64,000 bases of DNA, taken from positions 434,001 through 498,000 of the forward strand of contig CP136956.1 in NCBI GenBank assembly GCA_033105485.1, read 5' to 3'. The stretch is from LVI-A0039 sp033105485 (GTDB taxonomy: Bacteria > Bacillota_I > Bacilli_A > UBA3375). Positions 45,619 through 55,818 of the stretch are shown here, piece after piece. The notes under the pieces were generated by a model. The model did not search any database. It saw only the letters and a list, made by a program, of their open reading frames with translations, and was not told the origin of the DNA. A program made the position numbers and the translations under genes. Within the stretch, counting starts at the first letter, position 1, and every line of letters starts with the position of its first letter.

Positions 45619-47054
45619 TATCCCTCCTTATATTTAATTGCTTTTAGATATGAAAATTGGCTTGTATCGCTACCACTTAATTTAAGTGTTGTTAAGCTAT
45701 CAATGAAAAATCTACTTGTCATTACATATTTTCCTTCATTAATAAATATTTCAATGCTACTCATATCAACAATTATTTCAAGTTCACAATTGTCTTCCTC
45801 GACATTTACATAGCGAACATTACCATACTTTTCATTAACAAGATATTGACACTTTGAGCGATCTAAACTAATTTCATTTCCTTGTCTAACAAGTCGAATA
45901 TTATAACTATCATTACCTATAACTAATTCAAATTCTTCGCTAGCAGAAAATTTTAGCTTGAATACTTTAGACTCCAACTTAACTTCTCGTTCAAAACTTA
46001 TCCAGTTCGTTTCCAACTGCTGATACTCATCAATGGGTTTTTGTAATAAATTTCCATTGACTAAAGTAAGTTCTCGCATCGTTGTCAGCATTTGACTCCA
46101 GCGGTACTGTTCATCCCCTGGATAAATAGTATCTGGAACTCCTTGCCAACCGATCATTAGTGTTCTTTCACCGTCATTGAATACTTGTGGTGCATAAAAA
46201 TCGAATCCATGATCAAGTTGTTTAATAATTGGATTATCCCACATCATTTCTTCAATAAAAAACTTATCAGATATTGAATATACTACATCGTGAATATTAT
46301 TAAATGTATACTTATCTTGGGCTTCTACCCCTTGTGGTGAGAAGACTAAAATATTTTTGTCTTCTAACTTAAATAAATTTGGACACTCAAACATGAAACT
46401 ATCTAAGTTCCAACTATTTTTAATGAATGATAATTTACTATCACCAAGATAATCTTTTTGACTATAACCCATTACAGCTAATTGACCTTGATTATTCACA
46501 TCTTGAAGACCGATTAAAACATTGAAATCATCGATTGCAACCGGATCTCTAAAATGTTCAGTATGTAATGTTTCATCTGGTTCACGAATTATTCGCTTTG
46601 ATACAACATTATAGTTTTCATCTAAAGTTGCAAGTACTTGATATGCTTTTCGTTTATATTCATTGTTTGGATCACGATAGTTTGCTGTGTATAATAAACA
46701 CAACTTACTATCAACAATAATTGCACCTCCAGAGAAAATACCAAAGTTTTCATATTCTTCAGTTACATTTAAAACAATTCCATGATCTTCATATGTTAGA
46801 AAATCTTTCGTTGTGACCAAATTCCAACTTTTCATCCCATGAAATGGTCCATTCGGACATGCTTGATAAAAGATATGATACAGCTCATTGTAGTAGACCA
46901 AACCATTTGGATCATTTAATAACCCCGATTTAGGAGCAATATGCACTTTCGGATAATTCACCATATCTGTTTTAACTAGCTGTGCATCATCAATTAATTG
47001 CTGAGGTTTTAAATTCTCAAACTTTGTATACACATGTGAAGTGTATCTATTCAT
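45618..47054 (-). CDS. scrB: Sucrose-6-phosphate hydrolase (GH32)
   Basis: A 478-residue family 32 enzyme with the three catalytic motifs: LLNDPNG (nucleophile Asp, residue 48), FRDP (~150) and FECPN (acid/base Glu, ~210). The C-terminal ~150 residues form the beta-sandwich. No signal peptide, so it acts on the phosphorylated sugar in the cytoplasm, giving glucose 6-phosphate and fructose. It starts eight bases after the permease gene. Confidence 0.94.
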   Translation of the reverse strand: MNRYTSHVYTKFENLKPQQLIDDAQLVKTDMVNYPKVHIAPKSGLLNDPNGLVYYNELYHIFYQACPNGPFHGMKSWNLVTTKDFLTYEDHGIVLNVTEEYENFGIFSGGAIIVDSKLCLLYTANYRDPNNEYKRKAYQVLATLDENYNVVSKRIIREPDETLHTEHFRDPVAIDDFNVLIGLQDVNNQGQLAVMGYSQKDYLGDSKLSFIKNSWNLDSFMFECPNLFKLEDKNILVFSPQGVEAQDKYTFNNIHDVVYSISDKFFIEEMMWDNPIIKQLDHGFDFYAPQVFNDGERTLMIGWQGVPDTIYPGDEQYRWSQMLTTMRELTLVNGNLLQKPIDEYQQLETNWISFEREVKLESKVFKLKFSASEEFELVIGNDSYNIRLVRQGNEISLDRSKCQYLVNEKYGNVRYVNVEEDNCELEIIVDMSSIEIFINEGKYVMTSRFFIDSLTTLKLSGSDTSQFSYLKAIKYKEG

Positions 47055-47062
47055 ATAATCTC

Positions 47063-48433
47063 CTATTCTTTAATAACTCCAATTTTCATTGATAGAACTG
47101 CAGCAATTACAAATGTAATAACCATTGTTAAAATGTAACCTAGGATATTTCCATCCATAAATAATAAGATACCTGGAATACCTGTTACACCTGTACCTGA
47201 TGCCGATAATTGTAAGAATCCAGCAATTGCCCCACCGATTCCACCACCGATCATTCCTGCAATTAATACTCTTTCAAAACGTAAATTCACTCCGAATAAA
47301 GCTGGTTCAGTAATTCCAAAGCAAGCAGTAAGTGCTGAAGAATAGGCCATTGCTTTAGTTTTTTCATTTTTTAACTTAAGTGCTGCACCAAATGCTGCAC
47401 CAGCCATTGCAATATTAGCTGCACTAATTGCCGGATTCATGTAGTTGTGACCCGTTTCAGCAATTAATGAAATTTCAATTGGTCCAAAACTGTGGTGTAA
47501 ACCTGTGATTACAATTAATGGATTTATGAAACCAAGAATTGCAGTACCAATACCGAATGGTAAAGTAAGTAAAGCAGAAATAGTATGTGCAACAAATTCT
47601 TCAACTTGGTATAACACAGGTCCAAATACAAATAATCCTAATAATAAACCTACTAATAATACTACGAATGGCGTTACAATTAAATCAATGAAATTTGGCA
47701 CAATCTTGTGTAATTTTTTTTCTAGTTTTGCAGCAAGAATCCCTAATACAAGTGGTGTTAAAACTTGTCCTTGTGCACCAACAACACCGATTGTTAAAGG
47801 CTCAAAATTAAAATCAAGTGGAGTAGCGTCTCCCATTCCTCCTGCAGTTGACCACGCATTTGGTAATGCAGGGTTTACTAACATTAATCCTAAGATAATC
47901 CCTAATACTGGATTTCCTCCAAACTTCTTCATTGCACTCCAACAAATAATTGCTGGTAAAAAGGCAAATGCCGTATCAGTTAAGATTCCTAATACTAATG
48001 CTAAGTTACTATCTGAATTTAAAATTTCCATGAATTTAAGTGTGTTCGCAACTCCCATGAATAATCCAGCTGCTACAATTGCTGGAATAATTGGTACAAA
48101 TACATCACCTAAGATTCTTGAAATTTTTTGTAATAAACTTAATTCATCATATACAGATCCTTTATTGTCTGCTGATACTTCCCCGTGTCCGTTTAATTCT
48201 GCATATACTTGATTAACAAATCCTGTACCTAGAATAATTTGATGTTGCTTACTAGCATAGAAGTAACCACTTACCCCTTCAACATCTTCAATTTTACTTA
48301 CATTAGCTTCAATGATCGAGTCGTCTTTTGCTACAATACGTAAACGTGTGGCACAGTGTTCCATTGATACTATATTTTCGTATCCTCCTACTAACTCTAA
48401 TAATTCATTTGCTACTTTTCTTGCTTTTTCCAT
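47063..48433 (-). CDS. scrA: Sucrose PTS permease EIIBC
   Basis: A 456-residue enzyme II. The EIIB domain is N-terminal, with phospho-Cys in EHCATRLRI (Cys27). It is followed by a sucrose-family EIIC domain with about ten helices and the TGLHHSFGPIEISL and CFGITEPALFGV motifs. EIIA is not fused. It is first in the operon, behind two LacI-type operators. Confidence 0.93.
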   Translation of the reverse strand: MEKARKVANELLELVGGYENIVSMEHCATRLRIVAKDDSIIEANVSKIEDVEGVSGYFYASKQHQIILGTGFVNQVYAELNGHGEVSADNKGSVYDELSLLQKISRILGDVFVPIIPAIVAAGLFMGVANTLKFMEILNSDSNLALVLGILTDTAFAFLPAIICWSAMKKFGGNPVLGIILGLMLVNPALPNAWSTAGGMGDATPLDFNFEPLTIGVVGAQGQVLTPLVLGILAAKLEKKLHKIVPNFIDLIVTPFVVLLVGLLLGLFVFGPVLYQVEEFVAHTISALLTLPFGIGTAILGFINPLIVITGLHHSFGPIEISLIAETGHNYMNPAISAANIAMAGAAFGAALKLKNEKTKAMAYSSALTACFGITEPALFGVNLRFERVLIAGMIGGGIGGAIAGFLQLSASGTGVTGIPGILLFMDGNILGYILTMVITFVIAAVLSMKIGVIKE

Positions 48434-48448
48434 ATAATCCCCTTCCTA

Positions 48449-48487
48449 TGGTATCGTTACCACTTGATACTTGTGGTATCGTTACCA
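48449..48487. promoter_or_regulatory. Twin operators of the sucrose regulator
   Basis: TGGTATCGTTACCA occurs twice (48449-48462 and 48474-48487), identical, nearly palindromic and 25 bp apart from start to start, just upstream of scrA. This is the expected form for a LacI-family repressor binding two sites on neighbouring helical turns. Confidence 0.9.
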
Positions 48488-48572
48488 TATTTCATTATTA
48501 GTTTATAACATGTTAGCAACTTAGTCAAGTTATTTTTGTAAATATTTTAAAAATTATGATTTCATTAAAATA

Positions 48573-48597
48573 AGTCTCTCAAACTTAATTGAGAAAC
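48573..48597 (-). terminator. Terminator of scrR
   Basis: GTTTCTCAA and TTGAGAGAC (minus strand; plus 48574-48582 and 48589-48597) form a stem, followed by TTATTTTAA. It starts just after the scrR stop, so the repressor gene is separate from scrA. Confidence 0.7.
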
Positions 48598-48599
48598 TT

Positions 48600-49520
48600 T
48601 TACTTTTTTTTATGTCCTGTAGTCTTTCTATAGTTAATAATAGGTTTAATTTCAGTTGAGTCTGAATTACTGTTAACAATAGTATCAACAGCGAGGCTTC
48701 CAACTTCTTCATATCTACCATCTACTGTTGTAAGTTCTAATAATGAACTAGTGCCGTAGTCACCATATCCACTTATAAACACATCTTTACCTACTACTAG
48801 GTTTTGTTCATTAGCTAGTTGAATTATTTGATAAGCTTGACTATCAGTTAAAGCAACGTAGTAAGTGCCCTTACGCAATTTAAAACTAGTGTGTACTTTA
48901 TCAAAACTTTCTTCCCAAACTTTATATGCAATCCCATTTGCTTTAGCTGCGTCAATTGCACCTGCTACACGATTGACAAATTCAACATCGAGTATATCAA
49001 TACCTAAAACCTCGACATCGTAAACATCATTATTCTTAATAATATTATCTACAAGTTCTGAATACACTTTTTTACCATTTGAGTATATTGATTTATACTT
49101 TTGAGAGTGTTGCCCAACAACCAATAAATTTTTGTAATCTACATTAATTTGTTCTGTAAAGGAATAAACAATAATTCCTTGTACATTACGATCAACTGCT
49201 GCTTTTATATACTGTTCTTGTAATTTAAGATTAAAATTTACTACATGAATCGTAGGTTTATAATCAAGTAATTCACATTGTTTAATTACTCCCTCTAAGA
49301 ATCTTGAAGTTGTATTCGAACTTACACGTTGGACAATTACTACTATCTCCTGTGATTTACCACGCATTGTAACCGCAGCCTGGTTACGTTGATAGTTATT
49401 ATCTTCTATTACACGTTTAATAATTTCTCGTTTTTCTTCTGATACATATCCATCATTTAAGTATCTTGATACTGTCGAAACACCAACTCCTGCTTGTTTT
49501 GCTATTTCTTTTATAGTCAT
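48600..49520 (-). CDS. scrR: LacI-family repressor of the sucrose operon
   Basis: A 306-residue LacI/GalR protein with the HTH at its very N-terminus (IKEIAKQAGVGVSTVSRYLN) and a periplasmic-binding-like effector domain to the end. The conserved hinge is slightly divergent (AAVTMRGKSQ). It is directly upstream of, and co-directional with, the scr genes and their twin TGGTATCGTTACCA operators. No such operator is seen in its own promoter. Confidence 0.88.
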   Translation of the reverse strand: MTIKEIAKQAGVGVSTVSRYLNDGYVSEEKREIIKRVIEDNNYQRNQAAVTMRGKSQEIVVIVQRVSSNTTSRFLEGVIKQCELLDYKPTIHVVNFNLKLQEQYIKAAVDRNVQGIIVYSFTEQINVDYKNLLVVGQHSQKYKSIYSNGKKVYSELVDNIIKNNDVYDVEVLGIDILDVEFVNRVAGAIDAAKANGIAYKVWEESFDKVHTSFKLRKGTYYVALTDSQAYQIIQLANEQNLVVGKDVFISGYGDYGTSSLLELTTVDGRYEEVGSLAVDTIVNSNSDSTEIKPIINYRKTTGHKKK

Positions 49521-49573
49521 ATTACCTCACTTATATTTATTATACCATGTAATAGCAAAATATAAACTAGAAC

Positions 49574-49606
49574 GAAAAACAAACTAAACTTAATTGTTTA
49601 GCTTGT
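49574..49606 (-). terminator. Terminator of the cysteine desulfidase-like gene
   Basis: CAAGCTAAAC and GTTTAGTTTG (minus strand; plus 49596-49605 and 49580-49589) pair with one G-U, followed by TTTTT. Confidence 0.75.
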
Positions 49607-49679
49607 CTAATTTCTTATGTGCGTTGATTAATGAAGATTGTATTTCCAACCTTCATTATTACTACAATTTATATATACT

Positions 49680-50960
49680 TTATTTCATTAAAATTTGCAT
49701 AACTGCAGTATCTACATCAATCATTGCATCGGAAATTAATTTTAATCCATCAATTGTCTCTTCAATGTTAGGTTTAATAATTCCCGTACCATCTGGTACA
49801 ACACTTCCGTTGATTGCAAGTTGGGCACTTAATAGTGCAGTGTCTAGTCCTGAATAAATTTTTAATGCACATGATGCCTTCGCACCATCACAAATTACCC
49901 CCGTATTATTGGAGATTGAATTTTTGATCATCATTTCAATAACTAACTGTGGGTAATCTAGCATATATAGTATTCCAGCAATTGAACCGATTGCAGCAAA
50001 GGTAGCTCCACATAGTGAAGATAATCGTCCTGTTGTTTGTTTAATTCTAATTGCAACTAAATCTGCAAATAGTACACTGCGTTTGACTTTATCATTATCT
50101 ATTTTGTAGTGCTTAGCATACTCTAATATTGGTAATACTACTGTCATTCCTTGGTTACCACTACCGTTTAGTGTCACCACTGGTAATGAGCAGCCACTCA
50201 TTCGTGCATCACTACCACTGGCAGCAACTGCACATGCACTACGACGGATATCAAAGTCTAATCCATCAGCTTTTGTTTGTAGCTTATTGATACGTCCTAC
50301 TTGTGCTCCCCAAATACCGTTTAACCCTTCCATACTAATCAAACTATTGTATTTAATTTGTTCATCAATAATTGCCGGTATTTCTAAGTCATCATCTTCA
50401 ACTAACATACGAATATTTTCCAAGCTTAAGTTTTCCTTAGTTGTAAGCGCACTATTAATATCATATTCGTCACATGGTTTATTTTGCAGGATCATGTCAT
50501 TTTTGATAATTTGAACAACGTTAGTATGCATGTGCATTATAGTTGCTTCTGCCCAACCATTTGATCCGTATAGTCTTACTGTCATCATTAATTTAGCAGG
50601 TGAATCTGATTGTTTTAATTTGACAATTCCACTCTTTAATATTAATTTAGTTTGATCAATTGCTTGCTGGTTAATTCCAGATAGCACTTCCATTTTAAGC
50701 TGACTTTCACCGATTAAATATCCAAGTACAACTGATGCTTCAATTCCCATTAAATCGGTAGTTCCAGGAATAATTACCCCTTTAGCATTTTTAATGATGT
50801 TTTTACTAGCAGTTATTTCAACTGCAATAACTTCTTCATCTAATATTCTTTTAGCAATCGCACTTGTATATGCTCCAGCAATTGGTTCTGTACATCCTTG
50901 TGCAAGTTCTGTTTCTTCTTCTAAAATTGTTAATAATTGTTGTTTTATTATTTCGTTCAT
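49680..50960 (-). CDS. L-cysteine desulfidase / UPF0597 family protein
   Basis: A 426-residue protein of the CdsB/UPF0597 family, related to the alpha part of iron-sulfur serine dehydratases. N-terminal AQGCTEPIA and the cysteines in DIRRSACAVAASGSDARMSGCS, LCGATF and VICDGAKASC likely hold an Fe-S cluster. The reaction in studied members is cysteine to pyruvate, ammonia and sulfide. The gene stands alone, with its own terminator. Substrate could also be another amino acid. Confidence 0.88.
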   Translation of the reverse strand: MNEIIKQQLLTILEEETELAQGCTEPIAGAYTSAIAKRILDEEVIAVEITASKNIIKNAKGVIIPGTTDLMGIEASVVLGYLIGESQLKMEVLSGINQQAIDQTKLILKSGIVKLKQSDSPAKLMMTVRLYGSNGWAEATIMHMHTNVVQIIKNDMILQNKPCDEYDINSALTTKENLSLENIRMLVEDDDLEIPAIIDEQIKYNSLISMEGLNGIWGAQVGRINKLQTKADGLDFDIRRSACAVAASGSDARMSGCSLPVVTLNGSGNQGMTVVLPILEYAKHYKIDNDKVKRSVLFADLVAIRIKQTTGRLSSLCGATFAAIGSIAGILYMLDYPQLVIEMMIKNSISNNTGVICDGAKASCALKIYSGLDTALLSAQLAINGSVVPDGTGIIKPNIEETIDGLKLISDAMIDVDTAVMQILMK

Positions 50961-51043
50961 ATTTACTCCCCATGGTAACTATTTATATTATTACATAAAA
51001 TTATTTGATAAATTTTATAAAAATAAAAAATAAGTAAATTAAA

Positions 51044-51075
51044 TAAAAAAGAGCACTAGAATATCTAGTACTCTT
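51044..51075 (-). terminator. Terminator of the decayed PTS gene
   Basis: AGAG-c-ACTAGA (51050-51060) and TCTAGT-a-CTCT (51064-51074) form a hairpin, followed by six T on the minus strand. Confidence 0.75.
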
Positions 51076-51090
51076 GGATAACAAATTAAC

Positions 51091-51152
51091 TTTAAACTTA
51101 TTATGGAAAGATTAAATTAAATCTTGGGAGACCCTATTTAATTAAGTTTAAA
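51091..51152. repeat. 62-bp palindromic repeat, copy A
   Basis: Outer arms TTTAAACTTA (51091-51100) and TAAGTTTAAA (51143-51152), an inner AAGATT/AATCTT hairpin and a GGGAGACC segment. It matches copy B at 55486-55548 at almost every position, in the same orientation. It lies in the 3' region of the decayed PTS gene. Confidence 0.75.
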
Positions 51153-51197
51153 CTATTGTTTAGTGTATAAAACTTAGTTTGATAAGTTTATGCTTTA

Positions 51198-53056
51198 TTA
51201 ACTATTTAGTTTTTTATATTTTCTAACCATTAATACATTGGCAATAATTGCTGTAACTAATGCTCCAATAATAATTGCAATACTAAAAATTAGTGGTTTG
51301 TTGATTCCACCAGTTAAGGCAATTACAAATCCTCCGTGAGGAACAACATTTTCAATACCAACGTAAGCTGCAATAGCTCCACCAACCATTGCTCCAATAA
51401 TATTTGCTGGGAATACTTCTTTTGGATGCGCTGCTGCAAACGGAATAGCTCCTTCAGTAATTCCAACACATCCCATAATAGCTGATGCCGTTCCTGCTCC
51501 ACGTTCTTCTTCTGTATAATACTTGGGGCGCATTAATGTTGCTAGTCCAATCCCAATACTTGGTGTTGCTACTGCTACCCCATTAATACCCATGTATTCT
51601 GGATGTCCAGCTGAAATCATTCCAATTGCAAATAACATTGCAGTTTTGTTGATTGGTCCACCCATATCGATTGCGATCATGAACCCTAATACTAATCCCA
51701 TGATAATCATTTGTTCCGGACTAAAGCTTACAAGCCAGTTTTGTAAACCTAAGAATGCTGCAGCAATCAGACGACCTAATAATAAGATAAACACTGAACT
51801 CGTTACAAATGTAGTCACTAATGGAATTATTAAGATCGGCATAACAGATTGGAAGTTCTTAGGTAATCTAATGCGTGCGAAGTAACGTACGAAGTAACCA
51901 ACCATGATACCACCAATAATTGCTCCGATAAATCCCGTTGATACTTCAGAACCATAGAAACTACCATTATTAGCGATCCACCCAATAATTAAACCAGGTG
52001 CAAGTGCAGGACGATCTCCAAGGCTATATGCAATATATCCAGCCATTACTGGAATCATTAAGGTAAATCCAACACTAGCTATACTTTCAATTACTTTCCA
52101 GAATGAATCATCTGGAATTACAAGTCCGTTAGCTGTTGGCTCTCCACCCATTCCTAATGCTAATCCTAGGAATAGTCCACCTACTACAACTAGTGGTAAC
52201 ATGTGAGAAACACCATTCATCAGTGCTTTCATTATTTCGTTTCCACCTTTATCAGCTTTTTTAGTTTCACCATTTCCCTCATACACATTTGCTTCATTTC
52301 CTTTATTAATTAAATCTTTGGCATTTTTGATTGCATCTTTAGTTGATGTTTCAATCATTTTTTTACCAGCAAAACGATCTAGTTCAATGTTACGATCGGC
52401 AGCAATAATTACAAAATCAGCATTGGCTATATCTTCGTTACTTAATACATTTTCAGCTCCAACAGTTCCTTGTGTCTCAACTTTAGCAGTATATCCTAGT
52501 TCCTTAGCTGCCTTTTCTAAACTTTCTGCTGACATATATGTGTGAGCAACTCCCATTGGGCAAGATGTTACAGTAACAAAGCTACCAGTAGTATTTACTA
52601 CTTCATTATTACTTGCTAACTGCACATCGATTCCATTGATTAATTCAACTACTTCAGCATCACTGCATGACTTCAATTTAGACACAAACTCCGAATCAAT
52701 TAACTTTCTTGTTAAAGCACCTAAAATTTGTAAGTGATCATCGCCACCATTAACTGGGACAAAATATTTATTATTAAGTTAGTTGGCTCTCCACCCATGC
52801 TTGGCCAGTAAAGATCATTCGTTCGTACTACAGTAATCATCGGTTTGTCAAGTCCTGTTACTTTTGCGTGTGGAATTGCAATTCCTGCTTCAAAACCTGT
52901 TGAAGACATTTCTTCACGTTCAATTAATTTACTTACTACTTCATCGGTATTTACATCTACACCATTTTTACTTAAATTAGTTGCAATTGCAGTAAATACT
53001 TCATTGCGCTTACTCACGCTATCAATATTTAAAATATACTCTAAACTTGTTAACAT
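51198..53056 (-). pseudogene. Fructose-type PTS EIIABC, broken by a one-base deletion
   Basis: The EIIA part starts at 53056 (MLTSLEYIL, with GGAGTAAAA before the ATG) and keeps IPHAK. Near 52765 a single base is missing relative to the paralogue at 1-770, so the frame goes to SQLMVAMITYKF and stops. The next frame continues with EIIB (TSCPMGVAHTYM) and a full fructose-family EIIC to 51198 (GPINKTAMLF, GCVGITEGAIPFA). Restored, it would be a normal ~620-residue EIIABC. The matching regulator upstream is also broken, which favours true decay over a sequencing error. Confidence 0.88.
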
Positions 53057-53162
53057 TTTTACTCCTAAATTATGCTTGATAATCAAGCTTGCTTTTAACT
53101 CAATAATATTACATATAAAACTTGCTTTAAATAAACACATACAATTTCCCCGTTAATGGAAA

Positions 53163-53193
53163 TAAAAAAAGTAAAGCAAAACTTGCTCTACTT
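53163..53193 (-). terminator. Terminator of the decayed PRD regulator gene
   Basis: AGTAAAGCAA (53170-53179) and TTGCTCTACT (53183-53192) pair with one mismatch, followed by seven T on the minus strand. Confidence 0.78.
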
Positions 53194-53200
53194 AATATAG

Positions 53201-54937
53201 TTATTTTTCACGTATTTGATTACACAAGATCCACATAAATTGTTTATCGGTTTTAGTTTCATATAATGCATGAACGTACTGCTCTGAATATATAACGCGG
53301 TATATTTGCTTGATTACAGAATTAAAACGCTCAATAAACTCAGTTGTAAAAGCAAAAACAAAAATCATTTTAACTGCTTCTCCATTATATGTAATTGGCT
53401 CATCTAATTTATAGATAAGTAAGCGATTATCAGTTATTAATGTTCCATCCGAGTGCATTATAACAACGCCATTAACAATCGATAAACCGGCCTCTGTCCG
53501 CTTTCTCATCGCATCAATAAATTGATTGTTAGCATGTTTAAAATCATTGCTTATAATCTCGTACATTTGATCAATTTCATTTATCTTAATTTGTTTGAGT
53601 GTATTATTACTAAAGAAACTATTCATCTGATTTTGGAAATAAACATTAGTTATTTTATTTTTAACTTGTAATAATTGACTATCAAGCGGAACTGTATCAA
53701 CTTTAATTAGATTAGTTCCATCTACTTCCAAGTTGTCAATAGTCGTAACTATCAAATCATATTTCTTACTTGCATCCTTAATATTCCAATAATTTAAAAC
53801 AGAACTAATTTCAAAGTTAAGATCTAAGTTAATATTACGCTCAATCCATGTTTGAATATAATGAGAAACTGACAATCCATATTGACATACTATTAAAACA
53901 TTCATCTTATTGCTAACATTACCACGATTGATTAATGACTGAATATATAATGTTAAATAATTTTTTTCATATTCTGGAGTATCGCAATTAAGACTAATAC
54001 ATATCTTATTAAATAACTGTGTTGCAATTGAATATGCATAACTGTACTCTCGCTTTAACCTAAGTTCCATATTCTCTTCAATCGTATTTGGGTAATGATT
54101 GTTAGTTTTATTTTCAATGTGATTTAAAAGACTATTTAAAAATTGTTCGTCTATCTCATTTATATTATTATCTTTCAATACATCACGTACATCACTTTCA
54201 ATTACTGCCTTAATCTTATCAATTGATTGATCTTGATTGATGTATAGACTAACCTTATCACAAACTAAGTCATCACTATAATTTAAAATATACTTACTAA
54301 TTAAAATTAATAAGATTAATATCTTACATTCTTTATCAGTAATACCATTACATGTAATTGACTTATTAAACAAATTTATATACTGATTAAACTTATCTAA
54401 TTTAATTTCAGCATCACTAATCTGCTGAACTAGAGCGCGGGCTGTAACTAAATAGTTTAAATCATCTACATATGGTAGTAATACAGAAATCGCTAAACTA
54501 ATCTTATCCTCTTCACTTAGATCAATTTTAATTCCTAGATTACGCTTTTTACTTACATACTCATTTAAAATTGGAGTTACATGAATAATTTTTTCAAGTT
54601 TACTTTTACTAATATAAAGTTCTGCTGCAAAATCATTCATTGCAATGTAATCTTTTTTAAACAATAGCTTTAAGCATATTAAATCTTCTTCTTCAATACT
54701 ACGATTAAGCTTAATAATATTCTTCCAATGGATGCTACTATAAATCGATTAAAAAACTAAATATCCATCAATTATGTCAATACTAGAGTCATCATTACTA
54801 ATCTTATTATTTATATTATTAATATCATTTTTGATAGTTTTATTAGACACATTAAACAACTCAACTAATTCGTTAATACAGTAACTACTTTCTTGAATCT
54901 TTCCAACAATACTTGCCTCTCGCGTTGTTAACCTCAT
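53201..54937 (-). pseudogene. PRD regulator with a premature stop codon
   Basis: The paralogue of the regulator at 880-2616. From ATG at 54937 it reads the HTH region for 62 codons, then TAA at 54749-54751, where the intact copy has Ser. The same frame continues without a shift (SIYSSIHWKN) through both PRDs, the EIIB-like CQYGLSVS and the EIIA-like MHSDGT domain to 53201. So a single TCA-to-TAA change inactivates it, unless translation restarts internally. It faces the frame-shifted PTS gene in the same order as the intact pair. Confidence 0.88.
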
Positions 54938-54944
54938 ACTTCCC

Positions 54945-55310
54945 CTAAACTAAACATACTACAACTAGTATATCATAACAATAAAAAAAGCCACTACAAT
55001 TGTAGTGACAAACCTTGGGAGTATCTAATATCGCAGAAGTAATTAAAACAAAAAAATAAAAAATTGACATTACAAAATAATATCTAATTAAACTTACAAA
55101 ACTATCTTCACCTATCTCCCCTAAACAAATTTTATACTGACGCTGCCAAAACTTACCAAACGCGATTGCTCCATCACGTGGATTAAAAATAGTAAACTTA
55201 ATCCAACAAAAGAAACAAACTAACTGCTTCACTAGGTAAATAATTAAGTGTTGCCAAATGGTATTAACAATAAGACTAAGCAAATCATAAATTCTCATAC
55301 TAATTTTCAT
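54945..55310 (-). CDS. Hypothetical membrane protein, frame runs through a terminator
   Basis: The start is well supported (GAGGAAAGAGCT before ATG, TATAAT further up). The ~93 residues MKISMRIYDLL... to LITSAILDTPK contain two hydrophobic segments (~8-35 and ~75-92), Cys-rich near the first. The frame then reads straight through the hairpin at 54990-55009, so the last ~28 codons are unlikely to be original: the natural stop has probably been lost. No family recognised. Confidence 0.4.
   Translation of the reverse strand: MKISMRIYDLLSLIVNTIWQHLIIYLVKQLVCFFCWIKFTIFNPRDGAIAFGKFWQRQYKICLGEIGEDSFVSLIRYYFVMSIFYFFVLITSAILDTPKVCHYNCSGFFYCYDILVVVCLV
54978..55012 (-). terminator. Terminator inside the end of the hypothetical gene
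   Basis: GTCACTACAA and TTGTAGTGGC (minus strand; plus 55000-55009 and 54990-54999) form a strong stem, followed by seven T. Confidence 0.88.
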
Positions 55311-55485
55311 AGCTCTTTCCTCTATAAATTCTATTATACTAATTAAATTACAAATACCGGAAATTACTTATTATGAACAGATTTGATTGCAACCCAGCGG
55401 TATCCATTTAATTATCTTAGTTTTATGTAGAATTTGATAATTATCAACACTAACTTGGATAGTTCTAGTTGTATAATTAATTAAC

Positions 55486-55548
55486 TCTAAACTTATTATG
55501 GAAAGATTAAATAAAATCTTGGGGAGACCTTACTTAATTAAGTTTAAA
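55486..55548. repeat. 62-bp palindromic repeat, copy B
   Basis: A near-identical copy of 51091-51152 with one extra G in the GGGGAGACC segment and a few substitutions, mostly in loops. It overlaps the last codons of the oxidoreductase remnant at 55530. Confidence 0.75.
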
Positions 55549-55742
55549 AATTGTTGTTTATTATATTTATTATTGTTCACAATTGTTTCTAATAAGTGAA
55601 TAACACATAGTGCTTCTTCTCTTTTTACCGGAGCTGCAACTCCGCGACTAATTCCATCTATCATTGTTTTATAAAATTCAGTATATAAAACTTTCTCAGT
55701 AATTCCAGCTGACGATAAAATATCGCCTGTCTTAAATATCAA
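55530..55742 (-). pseudogene. Gfo/Idh/MocA-type oxidoreductase C-terminal fragment
   Basis: About 70 residues with FYKTMIDGISRGVAAPVKRE and EALCVIHLLETI, the usual C-terminal end of NAD(P)-dependent Gfo/Idh/MocA sugar oxidoreductases. The first ~270 residues are gone and no start codon is apparent. The last six codons lie inside repeat copy B. Confidence 0.6.
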
Positions 55743-55818
55743 TCCTATATCATTTGTTTATGAAATAATTAGGGTTAAAGAAATTAATGGGTTTAAAAAT
55801 ATAATTAAGTATACATAA

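Noticed and set aside
53201..54664. Independent PRD regulator starting internally
   Set aside because: The frame is continuous with the HTH segment through a single stop, and the N-terminal part aligns with the intact paralogue.
55370..55480. Short minus-strand frame ending WIPLGCNQICS
   Set aside because: No start codon with a ribosome site, no family resemblance; overlaps the repeat region.
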